From Psococerastis gibbosa (taxonomy: Eukaryota; Arthropoda; Insecta; Psocodea; Psocidae): a DNA stretch of 64,000 nucleotides. The stretch is taken from the NCBI GenBank assembly GCA_963971405.1, contig OZ020489.1, positions 16,270,290-16,334,289 of the forward strand, given 5' to 3'. A program made the position numbers and the translations under genes. Under the pieces are notes generated by a model. It was not told the DNA's origin and made no database searches. It worked only from the letters and a program-made list of their open reading frames with translations. Below are positions 45,800-58,042 of this stretch, one piece after another. The stretch's first letter is position 1; each line of letters begins with the position of its first letter.

Positions 45800-46335
45800 A
45801 TGGCCCATCGGATCGCTGACTTGGCGGATGATTATGTTTGCGGGCAGACTGGTTGCTAAAGTGTTGTGCCCTGTTTATAAATCCAATAGACTAGCTCCTA
45901 AGGTCCCTCAGTATGTGTCTGAGGTACATTGTGGGAGTGCGGAGGGATGAGCATATCACTCAATACTATAAAAAATTAAATTGGTTTAAAATGAGCAAAA
46001 TACGAAATGCGCATGCCCTAACTCCTAAGTGCATTGCGTTATGTGCCTGAGACAGTGAGACACATACACCCCCCTAACTTAAACACCATATCCGTCCTTT
46101 ATCTTCATTCCACACATGGAGCTCTAGAGAGAAAACTAAATTAACCTTTCCAATCCACACTTCTTCCTTTTCGGCGCAGGTGGTGAGGCTTTGGAACTCC
46201 CTGCCGGACCCCATCAGAAATGAAAAATGTTTAAAGAAATTAAACGGTGCTTGCCACGACTATTTTATTTTAATTTGCATATTATTGAACTTTGTCTGTT
46301 TGCAAATAAACGCTTATTTATTTATTTATAACTTA
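45800..46335 (+). pseudogene. LINE 3' end (jockey/CR1-like)
   Basis: Readable pieces are EHITQYYKKLNWFKMSKIRN and, after shifts, HHIRPLSSFHT and VVRLWNSLPDPIRNEKCLKK. This matches the C-terminal end common to jockey/CR1/L2 LINEs (HITPxxxxLxWLxxxxRI ... RLWNSLPxxIR). The copy ends in AATAAACGCTTATTTATTTA, a likely 3' tail. Multiple stops and shifts. Confidence 0.8.
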
Positions 46336-46884
46336 GTATATACAGTAAGTAATAGTAATAAGTATAAGTATATAAGTAGTATCCACGGTACAGTATAGGT
46401 ACTTCTGTATTATGTTACCAATTGTTAATTTTAAATTATTATTTATGTCTGTTTCAGGTAAGTTTAAAATAGTAAGCATACAGTATAATAAATAATCTTC
46501 ATGTTCTTCGACTTCAATATTTGGTAAGTAGGCTTTTGTTCAAATGACATGCGGATATCAGTAAGGATGCGAAGGAGCAGGTTCGAAGACGATCCATAAT
46601 TTAAATTGCAACATTTATGGCCAACCCAATACCGAAGCGTTTATGATTATTTACTGTACTGCACACAACACCACGGCTACATCATTTGCATAATCATATT
46701 CATGCAGACACTTTATCCCTTGGGCATAACTCACTCCCACAGACCTTATGTAGGCTATACAAGTTTGAACCCAAAACCATTCGTAGAAGATATAACCTTG
46801 AAGACTACAGCGTTTAGAAATTTTTAGGAATCATCCATCTATATGTTTTCTATAGGTTTATAAGTTGTTATTGTGTCTTTCCAA

Positions 46885-47265
46885 TACTTCTATATGCTAT
46901 GGAGGGATGGACGTCGACCGAAGCTATGGAAGGAATCAGTGCATTTGAAATGTGAATATACCTTATAACCGAATGCTGCGCATTTTTTGGAGTGATCGTG
47001 AGCCTAATGCTGCGGTCCTGAGGCGAATGGGTTCAGAAGTCGCGTTGCTGTTGACAGTTAAGAAACGGACTCTAACACACTTCGGCCATGTGATGAGGAA
47101 AAAAAGTACCGCCATCTGCATGTAACAATCCAAGGGAAGAAAGAAGGACTGAGAGCCCCGGCAGAAGAACATCCTGGATGAAAAATCTGAGAGCACTACT
47201 TCCCTTTTCAGAGTAGCAGTCTCCATGGTTCAAATTGACATGATGATTACCAATCTTCGTTAGAA
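46885..47265 (+). pseudogene. RTE-like LINE C-terminal fragment
   Basis: Frames give PILLYAMEGWTSTEAMEG, then NRMLRIFWSDREPNAAVLRR, VALLLTVKKRTLTHFGHVMR and MKNLRALL. These match the thumb and C-terminal region of RTE-like LINEs. Lesions include FEM followed by TGA where tryptophan is usual, and several frameshifts. Confidence 0.82.
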
Positions 47266-47299
47266 GAGCTATATAAAGAAGAATGAGGAAGAACAATTC

Positions 47300-48265
47300 A
47301 ACTCTAATTTATTGTGAACCCACGGTATAGAGGAAATGCTCCTGTACATTTTTACATACAGCATGTGGCTGCCACTAACATCGATTGGCCACAGCAATGG
47401 ACGGCGTGAGAAGTGCGCCATATTGTCTTCAAATATTTTTAGCGCTTTGCCTTAGGAGAGGATACAATTTTGTATCCTTCTTTGTGGTAGTACCCTGAGA
47501 GCACCTCATTGGCAACTCTTTCTTTCAGTCAATTTCATTCCTAAAGGATGATCGTCGATATTGGGGCTCTTTCAGAGTATTGCCCTTTGGGTAAACGTTA
47601 AAAATTGCTTTGGTATTTATTCATGTTAATGGAATTTTATTATCAAAGGAATTGGGAACAGTAATTTTTACATCCAGTGCATGATTGAGCCCTAAGCGAG
47701 AACTCTCAGCTCCCATTTTCATTTTCAATCGATGCTGCTGGTGTAAGACAAATACACATTTACCAGTGAACAATGCCCTCTAGCTTTGCTGCAATACCAA
47801 CAAAACATAGAAATTTATAACTTTCGGAACATAAATTCGTCAAAAAATAAATTATTAAATGATGAAAGGCGTGCTAAACAGCAAATTTGTGTTTCTGAAA
47901 ATCAGTAGCTAAGCCAATCATTTCTGAAAAACATAGCTACTGAAGTCTGTAGTGCTGCAATAAATTCAATACTCAGTTTCTGATTCTGCCGTGTATACAA
48001 TTTTATTAGCCTACAAAATGTACATTTACAATATGTATATGAATTATGAATGAATGAATTATGTATATTTCCAATCTATACAAAACAATATACCTTTATA
48101 GTACGTAAAAGGAATATGGATATTGTAATTGCACTAAAATCAGATGTATTATAATTTGCACTTTTTTTTTTTAATATTCTACAATAGGGGGCAAGGAATT
48201 TGCACCTTATTGTTAATTGTAGGACCTGCTTGTGATGTCGAATTATTGAAATTTGTAATTCATTA
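47300..48265. other. No gene seen
   Basis: AT-rich, with a T tract near 48166. No supported features. Confidence 0.4.
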
Positions 48266-48299
48266 AAAGTAGTGGGTTAAGGTATTTTTATGCAATTTT

Positions 48300-49078
48300 A
48301 TTAAGAGGGCTACTTAGAAAATTAACAACCCAAAATTAGTTGTTTTTATTGACTTTTTATTTTTTTATTTAATTAACAAAGCAAGTCATTAAAGATTTGG
48401 CTCGTGGAAGTTGTAGAAGACTACTTCATGTATCATATAATAGGAAATATTTAATTTTTGGTACCTTAATTCTTTCATTAATACCAGGCAGGACTAAAAT
48501 TTTGCGTATTCTGGAATTTTTGGAAGAACTACAAAACCGAAAAGTAAAAATACCCAATTATATGATGCACGAAGTAGTATTCTACAACTTAGATGAGCCA
48601 GATTTTTAATAACTTGCTGAGTTACCTAATGAAATAAAAAATGAAAAGTATTTAATTTTGGGGTGCAAATTTTCTACGTAGCATGTCCTCTTAAAAAATT
48701 AGCACCCCAAAATTTGTAGTTTTTATTGACTTTTAATTTTTTTAATTAATTCACAAAGCAAGTTATTAAAGATATGGCTCATGTAAGTTTTAGAAGACTA
48801 CTTCATGCATCATATAATAGGATATATTAATTTTTTGATACCTTAGTTCTTTAAAAAAACCAGAGGGGACTAAAATTTCGCGTAATCTAGGATTTTTGGA
48901 AGAACTACTAAACTGAAAAGTAAAAATACCCGATTATTTGATGCACGAAGTACCGTACCTAATTCTACAACTTAAATGAACCAATTTTTTTATAACTTGT
49001 TAATGAGTTAGTGAAATAAAAAAGACAAAGTAGTTAATTTTGGAGTTCCAATTTTCTATGTAGCATATCGCCTTAAAT
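48300..49078 (+). repeat. Tandem repeat J, two 377-bp units
   Basis: CTTCATG(T/C)ATCATATAATAGG starts at 48424 and again at 48801, a 377-bp period. The units also share GTTTTTATTGACTTTT, TTGGAAGAACTAC and ATGATGCACGAAGTA. A partial third copy is at 14024-14165, so the unit was dispersed before or besides tandem duplication. The 70-codon frame in unit 1 is destroyed in unit 2. Confidence 0.85.
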
Positions 49079-49084
49079 TAGTAC

Positions 49085-49785
49085 TTACAGTAATTGGTAA
49101 TTTGAAGTACATAGATTTTTTCTTAGTATCAGAACCGTAGAAGAGGATATCAACGCGAAAAAGCCATCATCAGCATTAAAATTCGTTGTACGTATTCCTC
49201 GAGAATTCTTCGTCTCGTAGATATTTGCCGTAGCGTAGGTAATTACTTGGTCGTAAGACTATCCTGAGTATCCTCTAATCTGCTTATTTCTCCCGAACGT
49301 TCCTAAGACTCTTTATACAATATACAATTTCATTGTGAGGTTGGGTTATTTTTTTCCCCATCATGTCTTATTCGAGATTTTCTCATGATATTTCTCTTCG
49401 CTCCAACGGCAACGAAATAATTTAGGTAAGATTTAAAATTAATCTAGATTGAGAACAATAAATCAAGACTGCTATAATATCGTATTGCGCCTTTCAACTG
49501 TTAAGGTTCATGCGTTGAAATTTAGTTTTCTTGCAATAAAATGATCAGTTTTCTCACCATGGAAGATTCTGAAAATGACGTTAAGTAAGTCTACTGTACT
49601 AATTTTACCAATTTCTGGAAGATGTAGAAAGTAGTATATTCCGTAGAAAAGTCGGGTATTGTTCAGCAGGTCTAAACCCAACGTAAAAGAATATCTTGTA
49701 CAGGAATAACTGTAAATTATTCTAGGCCTACATGTAAGCCAATGAATGTAAATTGGCTTAAGGGAATTAAAGCGGAATAAGAATT
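49085..49785. other. No gene seen
   Basis: AT-rich, featureless up to the LINE fragment. Confidence 0.4.
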
Positions 49786-49789
49786 GCTG

Positions 49790-50220
49790 GAGTTAGCGGT
49801 TGGACCTTCGATTGAGAATGGTGAGATATTATGCTTTCCAATCGTCGACGGAAGATTTACAGAACAAAATCAGTCCATTCGAGATGTGGATATACAGACG
49901 AATGCTGCCCATATCCTGGAGAGATCTGGTCCCTAATGTGGAGGCTGAGGCAAAAGGATTCAGAAGCCGAGTTGCTGCTGACGATTAAGAAACGGAAACT
50001 ACCATACTTTGGCCATGTTGTGAGGAACGAAAAATATCGCCTTCTGTATTTAATAATCCAAGTGAAGATAGAAGGTCTGAGGGCTCCCGGCAGAATAAAT
50101 TTGCTGTTTGCTGCAGTGGTTAGGCAAGAGCATGACTTCGCTTTTCAGAGCAGTATTCTTCTAGGCCCAATTTGCCATTATGATCGCCAGTCCTGGCTGG
50201 AAGGGGTACATAAAGATGAA
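49790..50220 (+). pseudogene. RTE-like LINE C-terminal fragment, longest copy
   Basis: LDLRLRMVRYYAF and KISPFEMWIYRRMLPISWRD are in one frame. LLLTIKKRKLPYFGHVVRNE and LLYLIIQVKIEGLRAPGR are in the next. LFRAVFF and FAIMIAS are in the third. The order equals the C-terminal end of RTE-like LINEs. There is an internal deletion where VLLYGxExWTLTE should be, and two frameshifts (about 49970 and 50120). The 141-codon frame here is only part of it. Confidence 0.85.
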
Positions 50221-50224
50221 GAAT

Positions 50225-51440
50225 TAAATTACGAAATGTTTTACAGCGGAGATTAGTTGGTAGACAGAATGGGGGAACATCGTTGGGCTCTTTTGGGCAA
50301 CATGGAAAAACAGTTTAATTCCTTCTGTTTTGCAGCGGTATGTTTTAATACCGTATTTAAATGGTTTAAATAATGCCCCAGGTATGTTATTATTTTCACT
50401 TGCTGTTTGGGCTGCTGTTTTATTGGTAAGCATTATTATTGATAAGGAGTTGTGTCTTCGCTCGAATGACGTCAATACTTCTTGCGTTCGGTATTATCCA
50501 ATACGTACAAATATTTTATATCTTCAGCTCATACTTTGGTTGCATTTCGCTTGATGGCAGAAACTGCTTGATTGGCTTTAGTACCTTAATAATTGACAGT
50601 TAGCTTAGGGCCAGCCGTTCTTCGAGTGTTGTAATTGACAATTTCATAATTGACAGTTAGCTTACCATTCACCTTATCCTGACTTCTTTGAACGCCCTTG
50701 TCAAAGAAAATACCCGTAGCGCAAATGGGAAAATAATAAATCTTAAAATTAAACTCAATACATAAAGTCAGGGTTTATAGCAACGCACAACCAGCTTAAA
50801 CAGTATAAAAAACAATGCTTATTTCCCTTGGCTTGGCCTAGCTGTAAAATTCATCGAGGTAAAAGCGAAAATCGCTTTTGACCTTTTTCATTGAAAGACT
50901 TTTACCGTCACAAATCAGGGTATTGTTTCTTTGTAGAATGGTATTGTCTATTTCTGGCCTGAGGTCACAGAACCTCCCCTTTTCTCTAGAGCTGTATGGC
51001 ATGTTTGAACAATGCACCTACAGAGGAAAATTTTTTACAGCGACTGGGCTCGGGCAGTGCTGATGATTATTATTTTGCTGGCTGTTCATTCATATTCAGC
51101 TTTTCTCGTCAGTTTATTCCCTTGGAGGGATCAGCACCGGCTTTGCAATATCCCTTGAGAGTTCCATGGCCTGTGTTCCGGTAGCTTTTATATGTTTTCC
51201 TTTTTTCGCCTGTTACCTTAAAAATGGAGATATAAAAACTGTATGGCCGTGTGTGTTTATTTTACCTTTTTATTTCTGGGAAAATTGGATAATTGGAAGA
51301 GGAAATTTTCTACATTTATATAAATTGTTTGAATTTAAATTACGCTATTTGCTTTCGTCAGAATTTTTCTTGGCCTCATTAGATGTCTTTATACCTTTCT
51401 CTGCGTTACTAATCATTAAGAGTCGGTATCGGTATCTCTA
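50225..51440. other. No gene recognised
   Basis: Several overlapping short frames (50330, 50878, 50996, 51166) are in different phases and match no family that I know. The 125-codon frame at 51166-51543 is aromatic-rich and runs into a C tract and a SINE-C piece. Confidence 0.35.
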
Positions 51441-51445
51441 TGCAC

Positions 51446-51480
51446 AATCGGAGACGTGTCGGAACTCAACACGGGTAGAC
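51446..51480 (+). repeat. SINE-C middle fragment
   Basis: CGGAGACGTGTCGGAACTCA and ACACGGGTA match the SINE-C body at 24090-24115. Confidence 0.5.
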
Positions 51481-51623
51481 GAGCTGCCAGGGGACCCCCC
51501 TCACCCCCCCCCCCCCGAAATATATTCAGCGCACACTAGATAATATGGAGTTTTAAAAATATTGAGGTTAAATCACCTCCGGTGACGTCAGAATTACTGG
51601 CTACGGCACTCAATTCCAACAGG

Positions 51624-52470
51624 AAACAACCGGTCTGAGCTTACTCGAACATGCTTTCCAATTTATATATTAGTAGATGGAGGAAATGAGTAATTTCTTT
51701 TAAAATAATTTTCCTATGGTTAAATTTCGGATGTCTCGGTGGGAGGGGGGGGGGTTGTCCACCTGACGTCACTGGACGTGAGGTAAACTCTAGATATAGA
51801 TAGGTCAGACCAACACATTACCACACAGTAATAATGGCAAGGCACGCAATGCATTTGACCGTGACTTCATCATCATTTTTTCAAAAAAAAAATTTTTCCA
51901 CAAAACTAAATAGTTTTTGCGAAACCGTTTCGTTACTCAATTTAACACCTAAAACATGCCTGAAGGTAGAAATCATCGATCGAAAGGTTTCGCAGAACAA
52001 TTATTTTTTAGTCATTTTTCATTAACATTAAGTTATTTCTATTTTTTTACCCCCAGAAGCAAACTATGAAGGGGGAAGCGAACCCCCGCATTTTATTAAC
52101 ATTAATTACAGGTACAATATATGTGAATTTAAAAGAAATCGTTGGAGCCGTTTTTGAGAAATAGTTTTTTTTTAGTTTTTTTAGTATAAAGCCGAAAATA
52201 AAATAAAAATTTTAGAGGTATGATTTTTGTGAACCTAATGCTAAATTTCATCAAAATCAACCAAGTAGTTTGCCCAGAAATCGATGAACAGACAGACAGG
52301 CAGACAGACAGATAGAGCGACAGACAGACAGAGCTACAGACAGACATTTCGTAAAAACCACCTTTTTCGGTTCGTGGGACCTGAAAACGTGTAAGTCCGT
52401 TGAAATCTCGGAATCGAAAATTTGGACCATCACATAGCTTTCCTTATACTACGTATAAATTGGAAAGCGA
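51624..52470 (+). repeat. Repeat E, copy 2
   Basis: Begins near CCGGTCTGAGCTTACTCG and ends ATAAATTGGAAAGC at 52468. The inner left GCTTTCCAATTTAT is the inverse of the right end. The poly-G tract is at 51745-51754 and the expanded (ACAG)n run at 52288-52347. The frames inside are incidental. Confidence 0.85.
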
Positions 52471-52474
52471 AAAA

Positions 52475-53225
52475 TTGCAGGTGCAAGGGGGTAGGGCAAC
52501 GATCTAGGGACCACTTGCATTTGTGTGCATTGTATTCGATAGATCAATATCATCAAATTAACATACCTAGTACATGCTGCATGCATTAAAATATTGAAAA
52601 GCTGATTTGAAATGATGAAATTCCTCATTGCCTTTGGGAATGCCACTCATTTTCATGCCAACATACTGAAAATTTCCTTAAAACTAGTTGGTGAGTTACA
52701 GTAACAGCAATGTTAAGTGAGTGTCGGTCCCCTGACAAACACTACCCCTTTCCCTTTCCCGCAGTCCAACCATACGACCCCAGTGCTTCTGCCTTCTACA
52801 CACGTTAAACCTGTTTTGATTAACAAAGCAAACATTATTACTACGGCTACGTGATACGATAATTCAAGTAACTTCCCCAGTATTTTGTTATACCGTTAAA
52901 GCAACCTTATTCAATAAGTTGTTTTTGTGCTTTCCGGCTGGGATTGCGCGCTTTTCTAAAAATAAAACACAGAAGTCTGGGAATGTAGTTTCCAAGAATT
53001 GGTAAATTACGTTCTCTTGCAGGTTTCATGTGACAAAATAAAGTGTTTTATTTCAATTACGTGGACAATTTCATTTATAAAATGAAAATTCTCACTCTAC
53101 AAATAGAATTATTAATAATTATTATATTAATAATTAGTAAATTTTTATGGAACAATGTAACTGACAGTGCATGTAAGTCATAATAATACCTTTTGGGAAA
53201 GGTTAATGGCAATGGTGTAATATTA
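52475..53225. other. No gene seen
   Basis: Spacer with no recognised repeat or coding signal. Confidence 0.4.
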
Positions 53226-53229
53226 TTAA

Positions 53230-53613
53230 GGCGCCCATTCCATTGACCGGCTAGGGCTATTTCCAAAAACAGTGACTTGGTAGCAGACATTCAAGACTTA
53301 GGTTGCGTTTCCACCGATCTCGCATTGCAGAATGCAAATGACATTGACGGAAATTAGAATTTTTCTTTTATAGAAATCTATTAAATTGTTTGTACTTAAC
53401 ATATCCCATGACGCCATTTTTTAATATTAAATTGTTTGTTTGTGATTTTACTGTATGATCATTGATCAATTTTAACTATGGTATAGAGGAAAATAAACAT
53501 TTCCGTCAATTCTGCAATGCGAGGTCGGTGGAAACCCCGCCTAAGTCTTGAATGTCTGCTACCACGTCACTGTTTTTGTAAATAGCCCTAGCCGGTCAAT
53601 GGAATGGGCACCT
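53230..53613. mobile_element. Palindromic MITE-F, copy 4
   Basis: Ends GGCGCCCATTCCA and TGGAATGGGCACC. The left flank is TTAA, the right flank TTAACAA, so TTAA appears on both sides; with a 3-bp reading the flanks are TAA and TTA. The length and inner sequence match the other copies. Confidence 0.87.
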
Positions 53614-53619
53614 TAACAA

Positions 53620-54290
53620 AGGGAATACGTTGACTAACTGACTAATTAACTAACCCTTTGTTAAATATATTAATGCCCAATAAGCATTTATGTGTGTCGG
53701 TAATTTACCAATTAGTTTCTGTTCATGTAATGCGCTGTAATATAAATCTCTTCCAAATATAGAGACCTATAGGTATGTCCTGCCGTAGGAAATTTTTTTT
53801 TAGGCATTAGTTCGGTACTTTACTTCTACATGTTCCGCTTGGCCTTGGATGTTTGAAAAACTCTTGCTTATGGAAGCCTACGCAAACCATGGCGGCGTTT
53901 TACACAGTAAATTAAAAAATGTTATGACTGAACTTAATAAACGATATTGATACCGTAATTAATAGTGCAATACTAAAACCTGGCAATAAAGCCAAGAAGA
54001 ATTTTATGTTGCTTAAAAAGCTGGGAGTAAAAAAGTACTGTGAACAGTAGACAATAGAATTCTTTTCATGGTATTAAGGCCACGGTAGGTCACACTCTCT
54101 CATGGGTTTCACTTGAACCTTATCGCAGTTTTATGTTCGATCTTGCTCTTAGGAGAATTGCAATTTTACGAGGCAAAATCTGAAACAGCTCATGGCTAGG
54201 CCTATTGCAGTAATGCGATTGGTGTTGATCCACTTTTAAAGAATTGTCAAGAAAATGTCAGTCAATTCGTTGTATGTTGTTATTGCATTT
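53620..54290. other. No gene seen
   Basis: AT-rich spacer, no supported features. Confidence 0.4.
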
Positions 54291-54296
54291 CCATTT

Positions 54297-55265
54297 ATAC
54301 GTTAGTATAAGGAAATGTTTGTGATGGTCGAAATTTTCAATTTCGAGATTTTAGTGGAATTAAACGTTTTGAGGTTTCAGTAACCAGAAAAAGTGGTTTT
54401 TACGCAATTTCTATCTGCTTGCTCGGTTATTTGCGAGTAATCTACTCGGTGGATTTTGACGAAATTTGGCGTGCAGGCATGTCACAGGGCAATTTTATTA
54501 GGGGAGTTTTATCCTCCTGAAACTCCAATAAAAGCGTCTAGAAAAGTTTGCTCAAAACGGCTGCAAGGTTTTTTTTTAAATTCACATATAGTGTAGTTGT
54601 TATTAACGTCAGCAGAACACAATAGGTCGCTTGCCCCTTGATAGTTTGGTTCTGGGGCAAAAAAATAAAATTAAAATTAAGAAACACATGGAAAACGACT
54701 AAAAAATATTTTTTTATGAAAAGCATCGATAAAAGAATGCTTTCTGACTTCAGGTTTTAGTTATTAAATAGTGTAGCAAACGAAAGGTTTTGGTGTTGGA
54801 TTTTAAATACAAATACATTTTAAATAGTTCGTGCCCCATTACAACCCTGCCATTATTACTGTGTTGTATTATATCGTATTGGTCTAAACATAATAGTCTC
54901 CTTAGTAACTTTGTAAAACTTGCTGTCACTCATTGTTAAAAATAACTTGGTACAGTTTTACGTAATAAAATTAAAAAATAAACAACCGGTTTCGACCATC
55001 GTCGTAACAAAACATTTAGCTTGCATACCGTTTCGTTTTGTCCGTTTTTCAATTGCACTTGACGATGGCGTGAGTCGAAACCGGTTGTTTATTTTTTAAT
55101 TTTATTACGTAAAACTGTACCAAGTTATTTTTAACAATGAGTTATATTGGTCTGACCATTCTAGGCAATCGTCCCGTTGATAAATTCAGTGCTTTGGGAT
55201 AGGGATACTGAAGGCAACCGAAATTTAACCCTGAGATAACTATGTTCGAGTTCACTCGTATCGTA
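54297..55265 (-). repeat. Repeat E, copy 4, interrupted
   Basis: A minus-strand copy: GTGATGGTCGAAATTTTCAA at the low end corresponds to the repeat E 3' end, and GGTTAAATTTCGG with CTCGAACAT (minus strand) near 55200-55245 to its 5' part. It is interrupted by a 259-bp insert at 54886-55144. Confidence 0.75.
54886..55144. mobile_element. Foldback insert with perfect 68-bp arms
   Basis: The arms at 54929-54996 and 55074-55141 are exact inverse copies (outer end CTCATTGTTAAAAATAACTT, inner end AACCGGTTTCGAC). The insert is flanked by the 9-bp direct repeat TATTGGTCT (54877-54885 and 55145-55153). Next to the right arm, CTTGACGATGGCGTGAGTCG runs into GAAACCGG, the cassette described in the findings. 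Confidence 0.82.
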
Positions 55266-55269
55266 CCTT

Positions 55270-56235
55270 TAATACTCACTAAAGCCGCCATTTAATTTCT
55301 AGATATTTCAACATGAGTCTTAGCTATGCACCTGAAAAATCTCCTTTTTCGTTTCTTCTTTACTCTCCATCAAAACATCTTGGCAATTATGTATATGGCA
55401 TACTCCCCATAACCTTCTGTACCGAAAAAAAAACATCTGAATCACAAATCACATCACAAGATCTTTTATTTAGTGTACTAACCAATGAGGTTTTACTTAT
55501 AGAATCTCTCTCTAACCACCCTAATTGATATACAACTAGATCTACAGTACCTAATGCAATATAACATAAAATTGGAGATCGAGATGTTTAGTCGTAATCG
55601 TTAGTTCAATCTGTGCTGAATCAGAATTGAATACAGTAAAGTTAAGATATAAGATCAAATTTGTAGCTAAGAATTATTGGAAAGAAAATCGAAAAGTATT
55701 GAGACATAAAAAATTGAACGAACCCGCAGATGGTATGACTCAAAAGTGAGAGATTCGTTTTCTATCGAGTGAGTTTCCACACGGAGGGACTTCCTCTGAT
55801 TCTACCCCCCCCCCCCCCCCTCTACACACACACATCGAATTTTCCGAACAGGAAATTCAGAAGTGATACAAATCGCGGGGGGCAATATTGGAACAACATG
55901 GTACATGTGCATTCCCGGTTAAATGCAGATCGACTAAATTTAGGACAACTGATGGAATTTGTGAGATAAATGTGTGGGGTCCTATCATTTCCGTGCTCTG
56001 ATAACGGTACGGGCGCCCTGGTTTTCTGATTTTTACTTTCGGTTTTTGATTTAATCCTGGCGTTGTACTAATTTTATTTTGGCTGAATATTTTTGCCGTG
56101 TTGTGGTAGGACTTAGCAAAATGTGTTTCTGACGCTTTTTGCTTTGCCCTGCGTTTTGCCGATAATATGTATTAAACAGATAAGACAGAGAAGCAGTAAT
56201 TAATTCGGGTAATTAGACTGCTTTTTCAGGAAGTT
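55270..56235. other. No gene seen
   Basis: A 16-C tract (55805-55820) and a short (AC)n run. The frames at 55313 and 55769 have no motif. Confidence 0.4.
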
Positions 56236-56239
56236 CGAA

Positions 56240-56285
56240 TTTTTTATGAATTTTTCATCATCATATCTTTGCGGCTGTGAAATGA
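56240..56285 (+). repeat. Short dispersed repeat shared with 12446-12490
   Basis: GAATTTTTCATC and TCTTTGCGGCTGTG occur in the same order at both loci, with different spacers. Too short to classify. Confidence 0.4.
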
Positions 56286-56489
56286 ATGAAAAAAATTAAT
56301 AGATTTCGTCAATAATACAGCGCCAGTCCATCTTTACTAAATAGTTTGTAATCTTTCCCTTAATTTTGTCAAATTAATTAGATTTTTTTCTCTATATTTT
56401 TTTTCCTTTAAACGTTCGAACTTTTGTCCATATCCATCGTCAGCATAAGTAAATTTGGCAGCAAAAAACGCATTGGCGTAAATTCCCAA

Positions 56490-57440
56490 AATTTCTGGGG
56501 GGGGGGGGGGGCTTTAGGACCCCAAGACTTTGATCCCCGGAGAAAAAAAATTGATAAATCCCTCAAATTAGTGAGGGTTTGCGAATATTCTACCCTGGAG
56601 AAAGGGGGGCCCGGGGGTCTCCCCTGGAGAAAAAAATTGATGAATAGGCCCAAATTAGGGAGGTTTTACGCATTTTGAAAGCAGTGCAGTTGAGATTTTA
56701 CCGACGAATAAACCTACCACTGAGGAGGGCCCGGGGGTCTCCCCCGAAGAAAAATTTTGAAAAAATAGGTCTGAAATATTGGGGTTTTAATCATTTTGAA
56801 TAATATATTTTTGTGAGAGGACTTGGTCAATATGTTGATTTCTTTCATGATGTCTATCATATGAATTAAGCATACCAAGAATTAATTTCCCTTTCGTTAT
56901 TGTGAATACTATGCCTTTCGCCTTCATAACGTCTTTGTCACCAGAAATCCTGGGGGGGGGGCCTACGGGTGCTTCTGGGGGAGGGGGGCTTAGCCCAGGA
57001 CCCCCCTCACGGCCGTGCCCAAGGGGTCCTGGACCCCCCCCGAAATGAATTTTTGTATGTAAACCTGTATGGTTTCAAGAATTTATCCATTAATAAATTA
57101 CGTCAAAAAAAATTTTGGACCCCCCCTTGACCCCCCTATTTACGAAAATGTTTGCAGGCCGTACAAAATTGAGATTTAACAATTTATAACGACGAATTAA
57201 CCTACCATTGAGGGGGGCCCGGAGAAAAATTTGGAAAAAATAGCTCTGAAGTATTGGGGTTTTAAGCATTTTTAGTAATATATTTTTTGTGAAAGTATGG
57301 TACTTGGTCAATGTGTTGATTTTTTTCATGTAAAATAAGCATACTAAGAATTAATTTCCCTTTAATTATTGTGGATACTATGCCTCTAGCCTCCACAACG
57401 TCTTTGTCACCAGAAATCCTGGTAGCCCCCCCCCCCCCCA
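56490..57440 (+). repeat. Local array of related repeats
   Basis: The segment 56720-56955 (GGGCCCGGGGGTCTCCC, AAATATTGGGGTTTTAA, ACTTGGTCAATATGTTGATT, ACGTCTTTGTCACCAGAAAT) is repeated with divergence at 57210-57425. A shorter related piece is at 56575-56680. G/C tracts at 56497-56511 and 57426-57439 bound it. A MITE H8-like piece at 57005-57135 lies between the units. Confidence 0.75.
57005..57135. mobile_element. MITE H8 relative, partial
   Basis: Starts CACGGCCGTGCCCAAGGG and contains AAACCTGTATGGTTTCAAGA and AATAAATTACGTCA, as in the copies at 25451 and 40675. The right terminus is not seen. Confidence 0.65.
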
Positions 57441-57444
57441 GGAC

Positions 57445-58040
57445 CCCTTATTTACGCCAATTAAAAAACGTTAAACGTCATAAGTTGCATTCCGAGTTCT
57501 TTTTTGCTCTTTGGCTAGTATTATTTTTGTTTTATAATCTTCATATACTTTTGTAATGATTAGTCTGTTTCTTGGGAAATCAGAAAAAAATTGCTGTGTG
57601 GTTGTTTTCAGTGGCATAGCCAGCTCTCAGGCTATGGATCTTTCTGAGATATAGACCTTGATTACATTTGTTTTTGCTTAAAAAAATAAAAAATAATACA
57701 GTACCATACTACCCTATGTATACCCACCAAAATGTTTTTGTACTACAAAATTACCGGACACTCTTTAAAATAAGACCACATTAATCGAATAGAAAATTCT
57801 TCAATTAAACCTAATTTTTTAAACTCTACTAGTGAGGGAAGGGGGGCTATTCTTTTATACATAATAAATCATTGGATGCCAATCAAGATGCCCCAACATT
57901 ACTCGTAATTTCACCTAAGGCTTGACTATTACTAGATATTCGTCTCTTGACGTCTCTCGCTGGAAATAATTAGGATCGAGACAAAGGCCAGCCAAGGGAC
58001 ATTTCGGTGGCCGGAAAATTACGCCGGATATTGAATAACG
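57445..58040. other. No gene seen
   Basis: AT-rich up to about 57940, then more mixed sequence (AGGCCAGCCAAGGGACATTT) leading into the tandem duplication. Confidence 0.4.
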
Positions 58041-58042
58041 AC

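Noticed and set aside
51166..51543. 125-codon frame with hydrophobic, aromatic-rich protein
   Set aside because: AT-rich sequence read in this phase gives such composition; no motif, and the end runs through a C tract and a SINE-C piece.
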